DNA of 64,000 nt from Gnetum montanum (GCA_015680685.1 MNCI01027120.1:357390-421389), one strand, 5' to 3'; positions 35,306 through 48,619 are shown, numbered from the stretch's first letter. Notes: generated by a model not told the origin, from the letters alone. Made by a program: numbers and translations.

Positions 35306-36285
35306 TGATAGTGGGTGCTCACTTTCACAAATAGCATGCCCTAAATGCATATCCCAAACAAATGATGCAATAATGAAAAAGTTATGGATCTAAATATCAT
35401 GCATACATAAATGAATCAAGATCAATCAAATTCCTAGAAAAATAATATAGTAATTGTGGTATATCTCCCAATAGTATAACCAATCTTCCAACCCTTGTAA
35501 GAAACTTAGCCAATGTAAATTCTTAATTAATTTTAAAGACAGAATATCCAATTCAATGTGATGAATTTTATGATTACCTTGGACTAGTTGCTAGATCAAG
35601 ATCTAGGTACATTCGTTTATAATCCTCACATTCAAGAAAGTTTCTCATATTGAACTAGGATTTGAAAAATTTCTAGAAAAAATTTATTTTTATTTTCCCT
35701 AATGGCTACCTAGGACATCCAATTCATGGCTTCAACATCCATTCTACAATGGCTAAGACTTAGGTAGGACATTTAGAATATATGAAGATATTTAATTGAA
35801 GATGGGTTTTCTTTTGGTTGGGATGTCCACCTAAAATCCTAGAAGTCCACTATGCTAGACATCCATCTTGTAGTGTGGATGTCCATCTTTGATGGAAGAT
35901 GTCTCCTATAATAGCTCAACCCTTGGCTTAGATGTCCACCATGAAGTATAAAAGTATACTTCATATCTAGGATTGGAAAATGATGATGAACTTGCCTTCA
36001 TACATCCCATATTCTTATAATGGACTTGTTTTTATTTCTTGACATTATCTATAATTTAGGACTAAACAACTCTAAGAATATTTCTCTATTTTCTAGGTTT
36101 TAGATCATCATAACATGGGATAAATCAACAAAAACTTCTTTTTCATAACAAAACTATTTCCAAATTCCATACATGAGCCAACAATCATTGTCACTCATAT
36201 GCAAAAGACAAGGACCATCATGCATATACATGTTATAACTAATTGAATAAAAGTGGATGCTCTACTAAAGAAAAGAATGAACCCA
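35306..36285 (+). repeat. candidate solo LTR (weak)
   Basis: The stretch starts TGATAGTGGG and ends ACCCA, between TAAAT direct repeats (35301-35305 and 36286-36290). It contains several ATGTCCA-type repeats upstream of GTATAAAAGTATAC (about 35947-35960), as in an LTR U3. Against this, the last 50 bases (GAATAAAAGTGG near 36245) also align with the sequence in front of element 1's protease (GGATAAAGGTGG), so they may belong to element 2 and the TAAAT match may be chance. Confidence 0.25.
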
Positions 36286-38602
36286 TAAATTCCTTTGGTC
36301 TACTTGTAGATTGCTAGAAATCCTCCTTACAAAGCTTTACTACACGTAACTTTAGTTGTAAATATCATTTCTCAATAACTATACATAGCCTAGAACCTAC
36401 CCTAATGATACAAAATAATATTTGGTTAGATTTTGTAGATCATTTGATGATTGTTTTCTTTGGAAAGGTTGATGACATGGTGATCACCATTAGTGAGTGA
36501 TCCTACCTAGTAAATTTTCTAGTAATCAAAGTTAGCAATAACTAAGAAGAATTTTCCATTACCATGGAAAGAGCATGTCTTAACACCATTAATGCTAAGC
36601 TAGGTATAATATACATAACCTTGAATATTTCCAATAAAAATGAATACATCATGGTGGAGAAATAATGATTTCCATTCATCTTGTACAATGACACAAGATA
36701 TGACTACATGCAGAAAGTATGTAGTGTCAAAAGAATGGATATCCCAACATACAACAAGCACTTAGAGGAGGTGTGGATGTCAAAGTACATGTACATGATA
36801 GCCACTAAGTAGGAAGATGCCTAGTGACTTATAGTAGAGGATAGCTGCAAACCTCAAATTTGCATGGAATAAGCAAAGACGATTACCAGTTCCTATGTAG
36901 ATAAGCTATATGAGATGGAATAAGGGTATCATAAACTCACCCAGGTAGGTCACATATAAGAAGAAAACATCAACTAGGGAGACTTGTAGATTCTTGAAGA
37001 ATTAGTGCTATAACTAATACAGATAAAAAAATTACTAGAGTTATTAGAATATGTTTTCCTTGAAATTGGAAAATTGATAATCATCAATGTCTAATTGATA
37101 AAGGATCCTAATTAAAAGTTGGTTAAGGTGGTTTATAAATGACCAATAATCTTTGTTTAGTCTTACAATGAGATCACATGCATAGATTTGCATATATGCT
37201 AACACTGCATATACACAAATCCTACAATGAAGCCCAGGCACAAACCATAGTATAGGCTGAATTGCAAATTAAAGGACGTAATCAAAAGAGTAATCAAGAA
37301 ACTAGGATTTAATCATCCTATAGAAAGTAGTGAGTGGATTAGTCCACTTATTATTGCATAAAAGAAAGAATACAAGTGGTAGATTTGCATAGACACCATG
37401 CTATTGAACATGATAATGCTTAATGATCTCTTCTCATTATCATTTGTTGACCAAGTGCTGGATATAATGACAAGGTATAAATACTAAAGCTTTTTGTATG
37501 GTTATAAGAGAAATAAAAAAATCCAAATTACATTTAAAGACTAGACCAATATAGCTTTAATAAGTCCTTAAGGGACATTTGATAAGTCCTTATAACCAAA
37601 TGTCCCTTAAGGACTTATTAAAGCTATATTAAAGACTAGACCAATATAGCAACACCCCTGCTACATTTTAGAGTCTAGTCATTAACATATTTTAAAAGAA
37701 AAATGGGAATAGTATGAAAGTCTTCATGGATGAATTATTTGCCTATAGCTCTGATTTTAAATAAGCAATTGATCATTTGGGATAGGTTGCCAAGAGATGC
37801 GTTGAAACTAATTTGAAGTTGAATCGATAAAAGAGCTACCTAATGATCCAAGAGGACATTGTTTCAACTCATCAAATATTAGAAAAAAGGAATTGAAATG
37901 GATCCATAGAAAATCAAAGTAATCTAAAAAATTACATAGAGGCCTCAAACCATGAAAGATATGAGGTCCTTCCTTGGACACATCAACTTTTATAGGCATT
38001 TTATCAAGAATTTCTCCAAGATCACCTAGCCAAATGATTGAACTCACTAAGAAAGATGCACTATCCATTTGAATGAAAGAATGCAAAAAGAATTTTAAGC
38101 TCTTCAAATAAGGGCTCATAGAAACTCCTATTCTATGAGCACGAGATTGGTCCTAGATTTTTATATCATGACTAGTGCATCATATGATGCTATGAAAATT
38201 GTACTTACATGACTAAATGTTTAGAAACATCCACTATTCAATCAAAATTATCATAGATGTACAACTAAATTACACCACAATGAAAAAAGATCTCATGATA
38301 GTGGTATATGCACTAAATAATTTAGGCACTATCTAGTTGAATACCTTATGTTTTTATACACTTATCATAGTTTGATTTGGTTCCTTATAAATAGAACAAT
38401 GATAAGCCTTGAATCATTCAATGATTAGTAATCTTATAAGAATTCAACATTAAAATGATCGATAAAAAGGGAACCAAGAATGTTATTGCAAATCATTTGT
38501 CTCAATTACACTAGGATGATAAGATTGATAAAGAGCCCTTATTTGATCAATTCTCATTTGAGCCTTTATTTACTAAGGCTACTATAGTTTCTCCATTAGT
38601 AA
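36286..38602 (+). pseudogene. Element 2 pol, part 1: protease end, RT, RNase H
   Basis: The protease part aligns with element 1 from about 36286 (SYLVNFLVIKVSNN at about 36507). The linker and reverse transcriptase follow: WISPLIIA near 37335, WICIDTMLLNM near 37380, LSFVDQVLDIMTRYK near 37440, then KVFMDEL at 37717-37737 in the active-site place. RNase H is at about 38140-38510, ending NVIANHLSQL. A 34-bp inverted repeat replaces part of the palm (37548-37630). The frame breaks off at 38602, where element 3 is inserted, and continues at 53022. Numerous stops are present. It belongs with element 5, which has the same motifs at 62.5-63.6 kb. Confidence 0.75.
37548..37630. repeat. perfect 34-bp inverted repeat with 15-bp spacer
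   Basis: The arms 37548-37581 and 37597-37630 are exact reverse complements (the left arm begins AATATAGCTTTAATAAG). A direct repeat (TTAAAGACTAGACCAATATAGC minus its first bases, about 21 bp) occurs at about 37534-37555 and again at about 37629-37650, framing the structure. Element 5 has no inversion here; its coding sequence runs straight on. Confidence 0.9.
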
Positions 38603-38607
38603 CCACT

Positions 38608-39792
38608 TTATGAGAAATTGAGTGATAATTTATATATCTATTGTAAGCCCTGAATTTAGGAAATATTCCATGTGACTTGTATTTGTAGTCCTAGTATGTT
38701 TAGTGGTAGTTTATGTCTCTTGAGCTTGTTTCCTTTCCTTTTGAATCATAATTTTGGTTTTTGTATATGTCCCAAGATCCTTAGGACATTTTCAACCTCA
38801 CTCAAATGTCTTAAGATCCTTTTGACATGTTACTTTGGATTTTGGGTTTCATCCAAATTCAATGCTTAAAATTCTAGCAAGAAGGATGCACTAACTCCCC
38901 TATGGCAGTGCACCTCTTGTGTTAGCACATCCTCTGCTTACCCAAGTTTGGAACCAAATGTTGAAAGTATGCTCTAATTGGCCAAGGCTATGTTGATAGA
39001 CCTTCATTGGCATCTAGGCATTAACAAACTTCCATTGTTACATTGCAAAAAATTTAAATAATTACAATGAACTCTTGCACATAACGTTATGATCATTATC
39101 TTAGTTTTAACTTAGAGATTTTAGGATTTTGAAATCTAGTTTTTGTGATGAGCTTCTTCTCCTTTGGGTAATTTAGTTTTCTTCTTGTTTTTTATGTGTG
39201 TGTTGAGTTATTTCTTTTACAAGTGCAACCAACCTTGTCATACTGCTACCTTGCTTACATAGCCTAAAACCATTTGGTTAATGCAAAGTCTAGTGTTTAT
39301 GTAGTGAATAAAGATTATAATATTTCCTTTATCTCATGACTTGGATACCTTAAAACATTAAAAATATTTATTTCATGTTCATTTCCTTTTTGTTATATTT
39401 AGCTACAACGTTTCATCCTTATCGAAGAAGGTTGCAACTATACGACATGGTGTTGGGCCATCGAAGTTGTGACTAGGAGCCATTTATTGCTTTCACATAT
39501 GGTTTTGCACCAATCCTTTCAAGGATTATGATGTGTATGTATTATTTATCATTTTATTCTTATATTTATAAAATACATAAAAACTATAAATATTTTCCCA
39601 CTTCCTCACCATGGCAACACAGGTTCTCATTATATTATATGTATTATAACCACTTTTTTATTTCTTGAATGCAATGACATATATGAGTGTTCTTAGTAAT
39701 CCACTTAACATTATTTTTGAAGCTTACGATTGGAGTGGACTATGTTCTGTATGATATAATTCCATTGGTTATGGCCTGTAGGACCCATATGA
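38608..39792 (+). repeat. Element 3 5' LTR
   Basis: It starts TTATGAGAAATTGAG, which aligns base by base with TGATGAAACATCCAA of the 3' LTR. It ends CATATGA (CTATCA in the 3' LTR) before the primer site. Shared landmarks are TTTGTAGTCCTAG, CTATTGTAAGC / CTATTATAAGC and GATATAATTCCATTGG / GATATAATCCCATTGG. A 65-codon frame at 38672 lies in it and is not a gene. Confidence 0.85.
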
Positions 39793-39793
39793 T

Positions 39794-39811
39794 TAGTGTC
39801 ATTACTAGGGA
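39794..39811 (+). other. primer binding site of element 3 (decayed)
   Basis: TAGTGTCATTACTAGGGA differs from the element 1 site TGGCGCCGTTGCTAGGGA only by C-to-T and G-to-A changes, five in all. This is the signature of cytosine methylation decay. Confidence 0.75.
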
Positions 39812-39979
39812 AGGCATTCATAAATTGCCTTGAAATACTTATACCTTTACAATTTTTCTTCTTTTAGTTGTTAATTATGTAGGAAATAAAGAAATGAGGC
39901 AGTCATCACTAAACTTAATAATAATCCTCAATCAGTCAAAATTACTTTGAAAAACATGATGAATAAAGCAGTACCTCCT

Positions 39980-42060
39980 ATTATGGTCAAATTAAGAAAA
40001 ATTGGAACAATGGTGCAATGCATATGGATAATTTTGCAAAGAACCTAGGAAGTTACACCTACCACTTTTGAAAAGACTTTTTAATCAAGGATTCATTGAG
40101 AATTTTGTAGACTATGAACCCATGTCATTCCAACAATTAGAGTATGTTGTTCATGAGAAGAAAGAGTTTCATGATATGATTATAAAGCAAGAGTATGAGC
40201 ACATATATTCTGAGAATCAAGCAGGACCTCCCCCTAGAGAGTCTCATTGCTACAATATGAATGGTTATAGGGGAAGAAGGTTCAACCATCTTTCTCGATG
40301 GGGCTTGAGCTACACTTGTGGTGATTTAAAGTGGTCCATCATTCCACCTTTGTCTTACCTTCATTTAAATGAAGGTATTAATGGCTTAGATAAGCCATTC
40401 TTTTTGTGGATCTACTAGGATCAAATTCATGAAGAAGTTTCTATCCCACTTCAAATTGAGAATAAAAAAAATTATTGATATACTTGAAGTTCCCACATTC
40501 AATGATCAATTAAATGATCATCCACATCTTCATGTTCAAACATTTATCATTGCTTATGAGCTATAGGAGTTAATCAATGAGTGGAAAAAACATTGACTCT
40601 TTCCCCACTTATTCACTGATCATGCTAAAATATAGTAGCAAGCTCTTCCACCCAATTCCATCTCTTCTTGGATAGACATGTTAAAATCATTCAATCTCAT
40701 ATTTCAATCTTATGCCTAAGTTGCAAACCTTATAAAGAAGATAGTAAAATGAAAGTAGAATACTAATGAATCATTGGATGTGGTTATGGAATGCTACAAT
40801 TGCATGTTTAATTAATGTCCAAATCATAGGTTTAGCAAACGTGAACAATTAATGCACCTCATAGAAGGAATATGGTCATAAAAATATGAAATGATAGATA
40901 TGTATGTCATGGAAAATCTCTACCATATATTAGTGGCTCAAATTGTAGCTATGTTAGATGTCATGGCTAAATTATAAGGTATATGGCATAAGCATGTAAA
41001 TGTAGAGAAAGTAAAAGTAAATCCAAAATATCATAAGAATGTAAATAATATTAAATGTAATATTTAACCTTCTGATGTTATTAAAGCCCTTGTTCAAGAA
41101 AGAATAAAAACTAAGAAGACTTTAGCAAACCTTGTCGATGTTGTTAACAAGGTTTGGGATGTGTTAAATTAAAAGATAGTATCATGTCTTAAGGATTTAG
41201 AAAAAAAAGTTATTGAAGCAACTACAAAGTTAGTCATACCAAAAGGCAAGAATGGTCAAAGAAAAACAAAGGGTAAGAGGCCTTACCATGATCAAGTTCT
41301 TTATTATTATGGTCCATTCTTTGTGCCATAAATTTAACAAGGGTTGGAACCTTTTTTGTACCATATAGTGTCCCCTCTACATAACAAAAATCTTTCTCAT
41401 GTCATCCTTTTTTGTACCATTAAACTCAACAAGTTATGAAAAAAATGCCTCATGCAATGTCACATTAATATTGACCATATCCACCACAATTATATAAACA
41501 ACCTTAGGTCCAATAATGTCCATCATGACCCTTTATACCATTATAGAAGGGAATTTTAAATCAGTCATACTATGAACATATCTAGTTACTTAATGTAGAG
41601 TACTATCCCTATTTTTTATCATCATATACTATTGGGTAGTACCATAATAATCATGTTCCTTCCATGGCATAAAATTCATCACCTCACAGACAAAAGCATT
41701 TTTCTAAGAGAAAGAAGAACACAATGGTCAATGAGGATTCAGTCTCATCCCCTTCTTCACCGTTATCTTTAAAGACATGAAACCAAGAAGATTATATTTC
41801 TAAATGTCAAGCAAATGAAGTTTTCACTCCTTTAGATAAAGATAATTTATAGCATCCACCAGTGGAAGGAAGAAAATTTCATCTTTAAAATTCATCCAAC
41901 AAGTTCAACAGTTGGAATAATATGAATTATCTTAATCATCTCTTCAACCATTTGGTGATGTTGATCAAAAAAGAGGTTGTCAAGTGTTAACCTTGAACTT
42001 AATCATGAGGGAAGAGACCTAAACATAATTACTTCAATGGTAGAGTATGATTTGTTCTTT
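39980..42060 (+). pseudogene. gag relic of element 3
   Basis: The first open part is 40068-40418 (LLKRLFNQGFIENFVDYEPM-like peptide; no start codon is certain). After a stop the frame goes on with a capsid region at about 40585-40880: ALPPNSISSWIDMLKSFNLI, then CYNCMF and FSKREQLMHLIEGI. It aligns with element 5's capsid (LKLESIS, MLELFNDKY, FSQRKKLHHIV), so the families are related but distant. A Lys-rich C-terminal part (41.1-41.3 kb, LVDVVNKVWDVLN) follows. No intact zinc knuckle and no protease are seen. Stops and frame changes break it throughout. Confidence 0.65.
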
Positions 42061-42863
42061 TTTTGTGTATATTTTTTGAAACTAACAATATATCATTCTC
42101 TAATTTTCTTATTCTTTTAATTTGGAATGATTTTTTGTGCATGTTTATGAGCATATATATCTATCAATTTTGGTTTATTATTTATTTAGTATGATTTTTG
42201 TGAATGTATATTTTTTATATTACTATTTAATTGATTTTTATTTTCTATATTAATGTTTAATTGATTTTGATTTTCATATTCTTTTAAGTGTGTTTTGTGT
42301 AAATCTAAAAATCTAATTAATATGCTTTATGAATGCTCATCCAATAAGCCAATGCTTGATGGGTGAGTTATAGATGTGATCATGATGTGAGAGTGCTAAA
42401 TAGGTCTAAAGTGAAGCCTTGATTGATGGAACACACACTCAACAAAACTCATTCACCTACTCTTTCCTCATTCATCATGAGGAAACCATGCTCAAATTTA
42501 GTAGGGAGCTAAGACTCACACTATGAGTTGTTGAAGCTACTACTACTAGAAACTTGGTAGGTGATGGATCCTTACCTTAGGGTGTAAGCTGTGAAATCCA
42601 AAAATATTGTCTAGTCACTACAAAGAAAAGCATGTATCATCAATAGTTTTGTAACCATTCTAATGGATCTAATCAGTGTGATTTGATCAAGGTGCACACG
42701 CTTGCAATACCAAATCACCTTTCTTAGAAGAGATTCATGATCTTATGAACCTATGCATGTCATGTGATGAGGGCTGAATTCTCATGATTGTATAAGTCGA
42801 AAACTCCAAGTGGTAATCTAGCACTTTAATGATTCTCATAGTTCTTACATACCATTCAATAAA
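42061..42863 (+). other. non-coding interior of element 3 (left of element 4)
   Basis: AT-rich with no supported frame. It belongs to element 3 because it lies between its gag and the element 4 insertion. Confidence 0.5.
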
Positions 42864-43626
42864 TGATGAAAACCCAGCTTCAATAACTTAAAATTATAAT
42901 TAAATCCTTCAAACATGCACTTGCAATTGGAAATAAAAAAACATCTTTTTATCCTTACTAGAAAAATTAAATAGAAATATAAATGTTAGAAGCAAATGCC
43001 TATGATAGACAAGTGCTCAAGAATCCAATACAACACACTCACACATACACACAAAATGGCTATGGAGCCTTACAAAAATGAATGTTTAATTAGAGCTCAA
43101 TATCACTCTCTTCTCACTTCTCTTCCTCTTCATACCACCAACTCTCTCAACTCTCTAGACTCTCTTCCTTTTCAAATGAAAGACCTTGATGCCTATTTAT
43201 AACTTTTTGGGATCGTTTGATACCTGAATACAAAATTTTGTCCATTATTTCTCAATAAGAAGGTGTCTTGGATGCAGACATGGTAGATGTATTTGGTTCA
43301 AAGGAGAGATATTCTATAGGTTATAGACATCTTTCTTGAATTGTAAACCAACATAGGATATTTCTAGCTTCCTCAAGAGATGTCTATCTATAGGATGAGA
43401 TGTCTTGGATAGTGGGGAGATGTCTTCCTAGGTAATTATTCCAAAATTAAGACATCTTCTTGAGACTCTAGATAAGCCAACTACAAGTGCAATCATCTTA
43501 TTTTGTCTTATGAAATTTTCAAAATATGAAAAATAATGCAAAAACATGATATACACATAAAACTATGAGGAACACATGATCATAATCTATTAAGGATGAC
43601 GCATGGACTAAGTGATATCCTTGACA
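42864..43626 (-). repeat. Element 4 3' LTR
   Basis: On the plus strand it runs from TGATGAAAACCCAGCTTC to CCTTGACA and matches 48640-49400 throughout (GAAGCAAATGCCTA, AATCCAATAC, AAAATGGCTATG, GATGCCTATTTATAACTTTTTGGGAT-type blocks). The short frame at 42996-43202 is mirrored at 48770-48964 and only reflects LTR similarity. Confidence 0.85.
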
Positions 43627-43639
43627 TTTCTTCCATCCT

Positions 43640-44850
43640 TAAAATTAAAGATTCTTTTCAAGTTGGATGCACACTTGAGATAGCATTAAACCCCCACAAA
43701 TCTAAGTCTTTCTTATGAATCCAAATTGCATTTTTAGGTTCCTCATCATTCCAATGCATTTTTTACCTCCTTGTGTTTCTAGCTTCTCTTGCTTACAACA
43801 CAACTAGTTTCCTTAAAGGCCTGGATTACTTTTGATTTTTACATGCATCTTTGAGAATATTAAGGCTATTCCCCAAGTCAAATGTAAGCACTTTGCCATG
43901 GAAATGACTCAAATATAAAACATTAAACACATAAGAAAATGAAAAATGATTAGGAACATCAAGCTCATAATCATTATCATTCACTTTGATCCTAATTTGA
44001 AATGGATTGATCTTCTTAGGCTTGAGCTTAGAGACATTTATATTCTCTAGTCTCTCCTACCAAAATGGAGCCATACATAATAATCACCATTGAATATCAC
44101 TTTCTTCTTTTCCAATTTCTTGATAACAGTAACTTTTTTTTCCTTTTCTTCAAGTTTTGTCTTTACTTGCTTATGCAAGTCTTGCATGCCTTTTACAAAA
44201 TATAAACTAATATGGGTATAATAATTAAATTTATTTAAATTATCTATCATCCTTGGAGCATAACCATAGTTTGCATCAAATGGAGTTTTCCAAATGCTAG
44301 AATAATAAGAATTATTATAGCTAACTTTAGCAGATCATAAAATATTTTTCCATCAATTAGGTTGATTCTCATAAAGACACCTAAATATTTTGAGCAATGA
44401 TTTATTTACAACTTTATTTTGACCATCATTTTATTAATGATAGGAACTAGAAAAGGATAAGTTTGTACACAATAATTTCCATAGTGGCCTCGAAAAATGT
44501 CTTGTAAATTTAACATCGTTATCACCTACAATATTCAATGGGAGATCATGTAACCTTAAAAAATTTTGGAAATACAAGTGAGAATTATGAGATGCATCAT
44601 TACTTCTCTTACAAGGAATGAAATGGATAATTTTAGTAAATCTATAAATAATAATAAAAATAGAATCATGACCAGGTTGTATCTTGGAAATTCCATAAAT
44701 AAAATCCATAGAGTTACTTTTCCATGGAGCATTAGGAATTGGCAAAGATAAATAATATGCAGTAATATCCTTACCTTTCTTGAATTTTTTCCAAACAATA
44801 CACTCTCTAAAAAATTTATTTATATCATTTTTCATACCTAGCTAATAGGA
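43640..44850 (-). pseudogene. integrase relic of element 4
   Basis: A 133-codon minus frame (44835-44434) covers the end of the zinc finger and the core: NDINKFFRECIVWKKFKKGK, then MDFIYGISKIQPGHDSIFII with the first catalytic Asp, and LPLNIVGDNDVKFT with the second. The end of the core breaks up near 44.43 kb. The C-terminal part (44250-44047) reads MQDLHKQVKTKLEEKEKK and GDYYVWLHF. No chromodomain could be recognised after it. Confidence 0.75.
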
Positions 44851-45179
44851 GCTCTTCCCCACAATCTCATAGGTCTTTGTCCTACCCATGTATCCAACCA
44901 TATTATAATTACTCTTTTCATCCAAAATTCTTAACTTGAAATCATACTTTGGCACACATACCTTATCATTTTTCAAGAGGATGTCCTACTATAGGTGATA
45001 GTCTCTCCACCTATCCACTCTACCAAGAAATTGAGCATTACGATCTTTCCAAAACTCTCCAAAATTATCATCATGAAAATATGAAGAAGTCAACTTCTCA
45101 AGTCCTTCTTCGACTTGGGCACTTGAATGATTCAGAATATGAATTCTTGAAAGGACATGTAATTACCACAAGGTGAAAT

Positions 45180-46270
45180 TATTGGAGTTTCTTCATCCAT
45201 TTCATATGCTTAGCGCTCAACTTCTTTTGTGAAATCAAGAATTACAATGCCTTGTGATCAGTTACTAACAAAAATTTACTTCCAAATAAATAATGCCTTT
45301 AATGGTTTATGGGCTAAAGTATAGCATAAAATTATTTTTCATAGACACAATACTTTTGCCTTAATTCATTCAATTTTTCAAAGAAAATTGTGATGGGCTT
45401 ACCTTCTTGGGATAGCACCCCTCCAACTACAAGTCCACTTGCATCCACCTCCACTTTAAAAATATTAGAGAGATTTGGAATAGCCAACACTAGAGCACTG
45501 AAAATTTTTGCTTTCAAAACTTGTAACAATTTTTTCTTCTCTTCATCCCATACAGAATCTAACATTTTCTTTAAACAAGCAAGCATATTCCATGTAATAG
45601 AATTAAAATTTCAAATAAACCTTCTATAAAAACTAGCCAAACCAAGAAAAGATCTTACCTTCCTCACATCTTGCCTTGATATTGCTTATCCTCATTTTGA
45701 CTTGGTTTTTGGAAACAACATGATCTAAGTAAACAATTTTCTTTGTCATTAAATAACATGTCTTGGCATTTATTACCAATTTGGCCTCATGTAACTTTGA
45801 ACACAATAATCTAATGTGTTGCACATGTTCCTCCTTATTAGAACTATAGATAAGAATATCATCAAAGAAATTAATCTACATTTTTCATTAAGATTCATTA
45901 AAACTTTATGCATAAATTTCATGAATGTTGTTGAAGCATTGGTTAGTTGAAAAGGCATGGTTAATCATTCATAAAAACCACCTAGTATCTTAAAGGCTAT
46001 TTTTCATTCATCTCTTAGTCAAATACGAATTTGATTATAGCCATTCTTTAAATTAATCTTGGAGAAAATTTTAGAATTAGCAAGTACATCAAGAATGTCA
46101 TCCATTCTAGGGATAGGAAACCTATACCTGATAGTGATTCTATTAATAGCCCTAGAATCTATACATATTCTCATCTCATCTATATCTTTCTTTGAAACAA
46201 GTATAGCTGGAATGACATAAGGAGCAATGAGTTCCTTCATGAAGACATTATAGAGTAATTCACTTGCTTA
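45180..46270 (-). pseudogene. reverse transcriptase and RNase H relic of element 4
   Basis: Minus strand. RT begins MKELIAPYVIPAILVSKKD (46240), MRICIDSRAINRITIRYRFP and IPRMDDILDVLANSKIFSKI; then FYEWLTMPFQLTNASTTFMK (about 45985-45925). The active-site box FFDDILIYS (45865-45839) keeps both Asp residues. RNase H follows at 45586-45332: IFKVEVDASGLVVGGVLSQE with its first catalytic Asp, and EKLNELRQKYCVYEK. Frame changes near 46.02 and 45.88 kb and some stops break it. It would copy RNA into DNA for the element. Confidence 0.82.
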
Positions 46271-46679
46271 TTTAACTCCTCTATCTAATTTGGAGTTATG
46301 TGGTAAGCTCTCTCATTTGGGATGGTAGCTCCAAGCATAAAATTAATTTTATGTTGAATGCATCTTATTAGAAGAAGCCCTTCAAATTTTCCTTGAAAAC
46401 ATTAGGAAATATCAATTTCAAGGGTTTCACTATTGGAGGAATTTCATTTAAAGGCTCTTCTTAACTTGTTATAAGTATTTACATGATAACAAAACCATGT
46501 CTAGCTTCTTCATGTGCCTATAGATATTCTTGCTTACTTAGCATGATCAATGTGACATTTATAGGGACATTTTCCTTATACTACTGCCAAGTCACAAGGA
46601 TTAAATCATGTATCCCATCTTCCCTTGGTAGTGATAAAACATTTATTGCTCCATTAAAATAAGCCTCGTTGTCAAAATT

Positions 46680-48240
46680 TGAAGGTCTTCCCAAAATGAC
46701 ATCAGCATAATTAATTGGAAGAATATCACAATTACTTTTTCTTTAAAGGAACCAATCTTAAAATATACAATACACCCCTTTTTCACTTATTGGAAATGAT
46801 CTTTTGAAAGCCAATGACCTATATAGGGCCTCAAGTATGGAAATTTCTTCAAGTCAAGCTTAACAATAATCTTAGAAGAAATCACATTTTCATGGGCACC
46901 ACCATCAATCAAATTGCATAATCATTTATCACTATCAAGATACTTGGCCCCAATCCTAAAGAGCATCTTCCTCATAGGATCTTCATTGAAGTTCACATTT
47001 TCCATAATAGTATAAGAATTAATTTTAGTCACACCTTCTATCAAAGAATCATGAGGATTACCTTTATTGGAGGACTCTCCCTTCTTCAAGATATGTTGTT
47101 CTATACTCTTGAGAACCTTTGGATTTTTGCATTTCTATTACTTGTGTCCCATCTCGCCACAATTGAAGCATTGAAGTTTGGAAGCATAGTCATTTTTTTA
47201 TCCTTTCCTTTCTTAAAGTAGTCTTTCTTAAAATCCTTTCCCTTCTTAAACTTCTCTTGCTACTCATTTGTGTCTTCTTTGGCATTTCTCTTCTCCTTGG
47301 CTTCCTTCTCATCCTTAGAAGCTTTAGAGTCTTTTCCCTTAGTAAAGTTAGGGCCTCTATTAAATCCTTGAAGTTTCTTCTTAGCTTTAAGAGATAATTA
47401 AAAATTTTTAATGCCCATAGAATATTAGCTCTTATTATTATTCCCCTTTAATCCTCCTTATAAATTAGATGCTTTCTCATACTCATCCTCATAAACTTTT
47501 GCTTACTAGAAGGCTTTGCAAAAGTCCATATAGAAGTATTTAATACTTTTATAACATTGCCTTGGATATTTTAATTTTTGGATTGCCTCTTGTCTATGAT
47601 GGATCTTCTCACATATTTGTTTGAGCATGAACTACATTAATGATCAATCTTTAATAAGAGTTCCATTATTTACAAGGTAAGCATGAATCTCTTTCTCCTA
47701 ACAAATATGTGTCGTACCCTCAAGTTTGGTCTTAGCATGTGACAATTTTTGATGGTCTTCTACATCTTCAAGTTTAAAGTACTTGTTCAAGATCATTAGC
47801 CAAGAAAGAATAGATTTAGTGTCCTCCATTTCATTGAAAGTCCTTACTTTCACATAAGGCATTCAATAGGCATGCCTAAAACACTTTGTAATTCCTTAAA
47901 ATTTCTTTGAGGTCTATAATTAGATCCAATATTCCTCCCTCTTGGAAATATAGACCTATGGGATCTTGATCTAACAATTAGAGAATGAGGGTTTTCATCA
48001 TATTCCTTGTCTTCCCCAATGTCTTTATTCCAAAAGGAATGTCATCATCAGGGTTTGGCGTGAATGATTACCTTGTTAAAGAAGCCCTTGATGAAGAAAA
48101 TTTTTAATTGAAATCTTACTTAAATGTCATTGGTTTTGGAGGTTGATCTTTCTTTTATTCAAGCGTTTTTATTCTATCTACAAGAATCTTGAGTACATCC
48201 CTTAGGTCTCCATGTCCTTAGCTAATCCCTAAACTAATTT
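46680..48240 (-). pseudogene. gag and protease relic of element 4
   Basis: Minus strand. A zinc knuckle CFNCGEMGHK followed by KC in CX2CX4HX4C spacing lies at about 47170-47129 (two stops inside the last gap). The protease signature CNLIDGGAHENVISSK is at about 46928-46880, with Asp-Gly-Gly as in several chromoviruses. Upstream (47.2-48.2 kb) is Lys/Glu-rich gag sequence. Contrast with element 1, whose knuckle has shorter spacing. Confidence 0.7.
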
Positions 48241-48619
48241 CTTCTTGGGTACCATGATTAAATGAAAATAAAAGACAAATTACAAAAATACCCATAAATA
48301 AATTGCAAAAGGATTCAGATTACCCACAACCAAAATTAGAGTAGTCAATTAGATTCAATAAGAGATATGAAAACCCAAAATAGAACTCACACAATTCCCA
48401 TAAATCCTAGTGAAACAAGGTTAATGTGTATCCTAAATAATAAGAGTTTCTAATACTTATTTCAATTCCTCATCCAAAATGACCAAAAGAAGGCTAATCA
48501 AAACCAAGTTAAGCATGAAACAAGCATAAAAAAATTGCAAACCAAAATTAAGTTGGAGATGAGTGAATTCTTATGAGTTAATGTAGAGGATTCTCCTCCT
48601 TGAGTTAGTTATCTTCAAG

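Noticed and set aside
38623-38640. First guess of the element 3 5' LTR start at 38623 (TGATAATT)
   Set aside because: Alignment with the 3' LTR from its first base and the CCACT duplication place the start at 38608.
42996-43202. 68-codon frame that resembles the one at 48770-48964
   Set aside because: Both lie at equal positions in the two LTRs of element 4; similarity is explained by the LTR pair.
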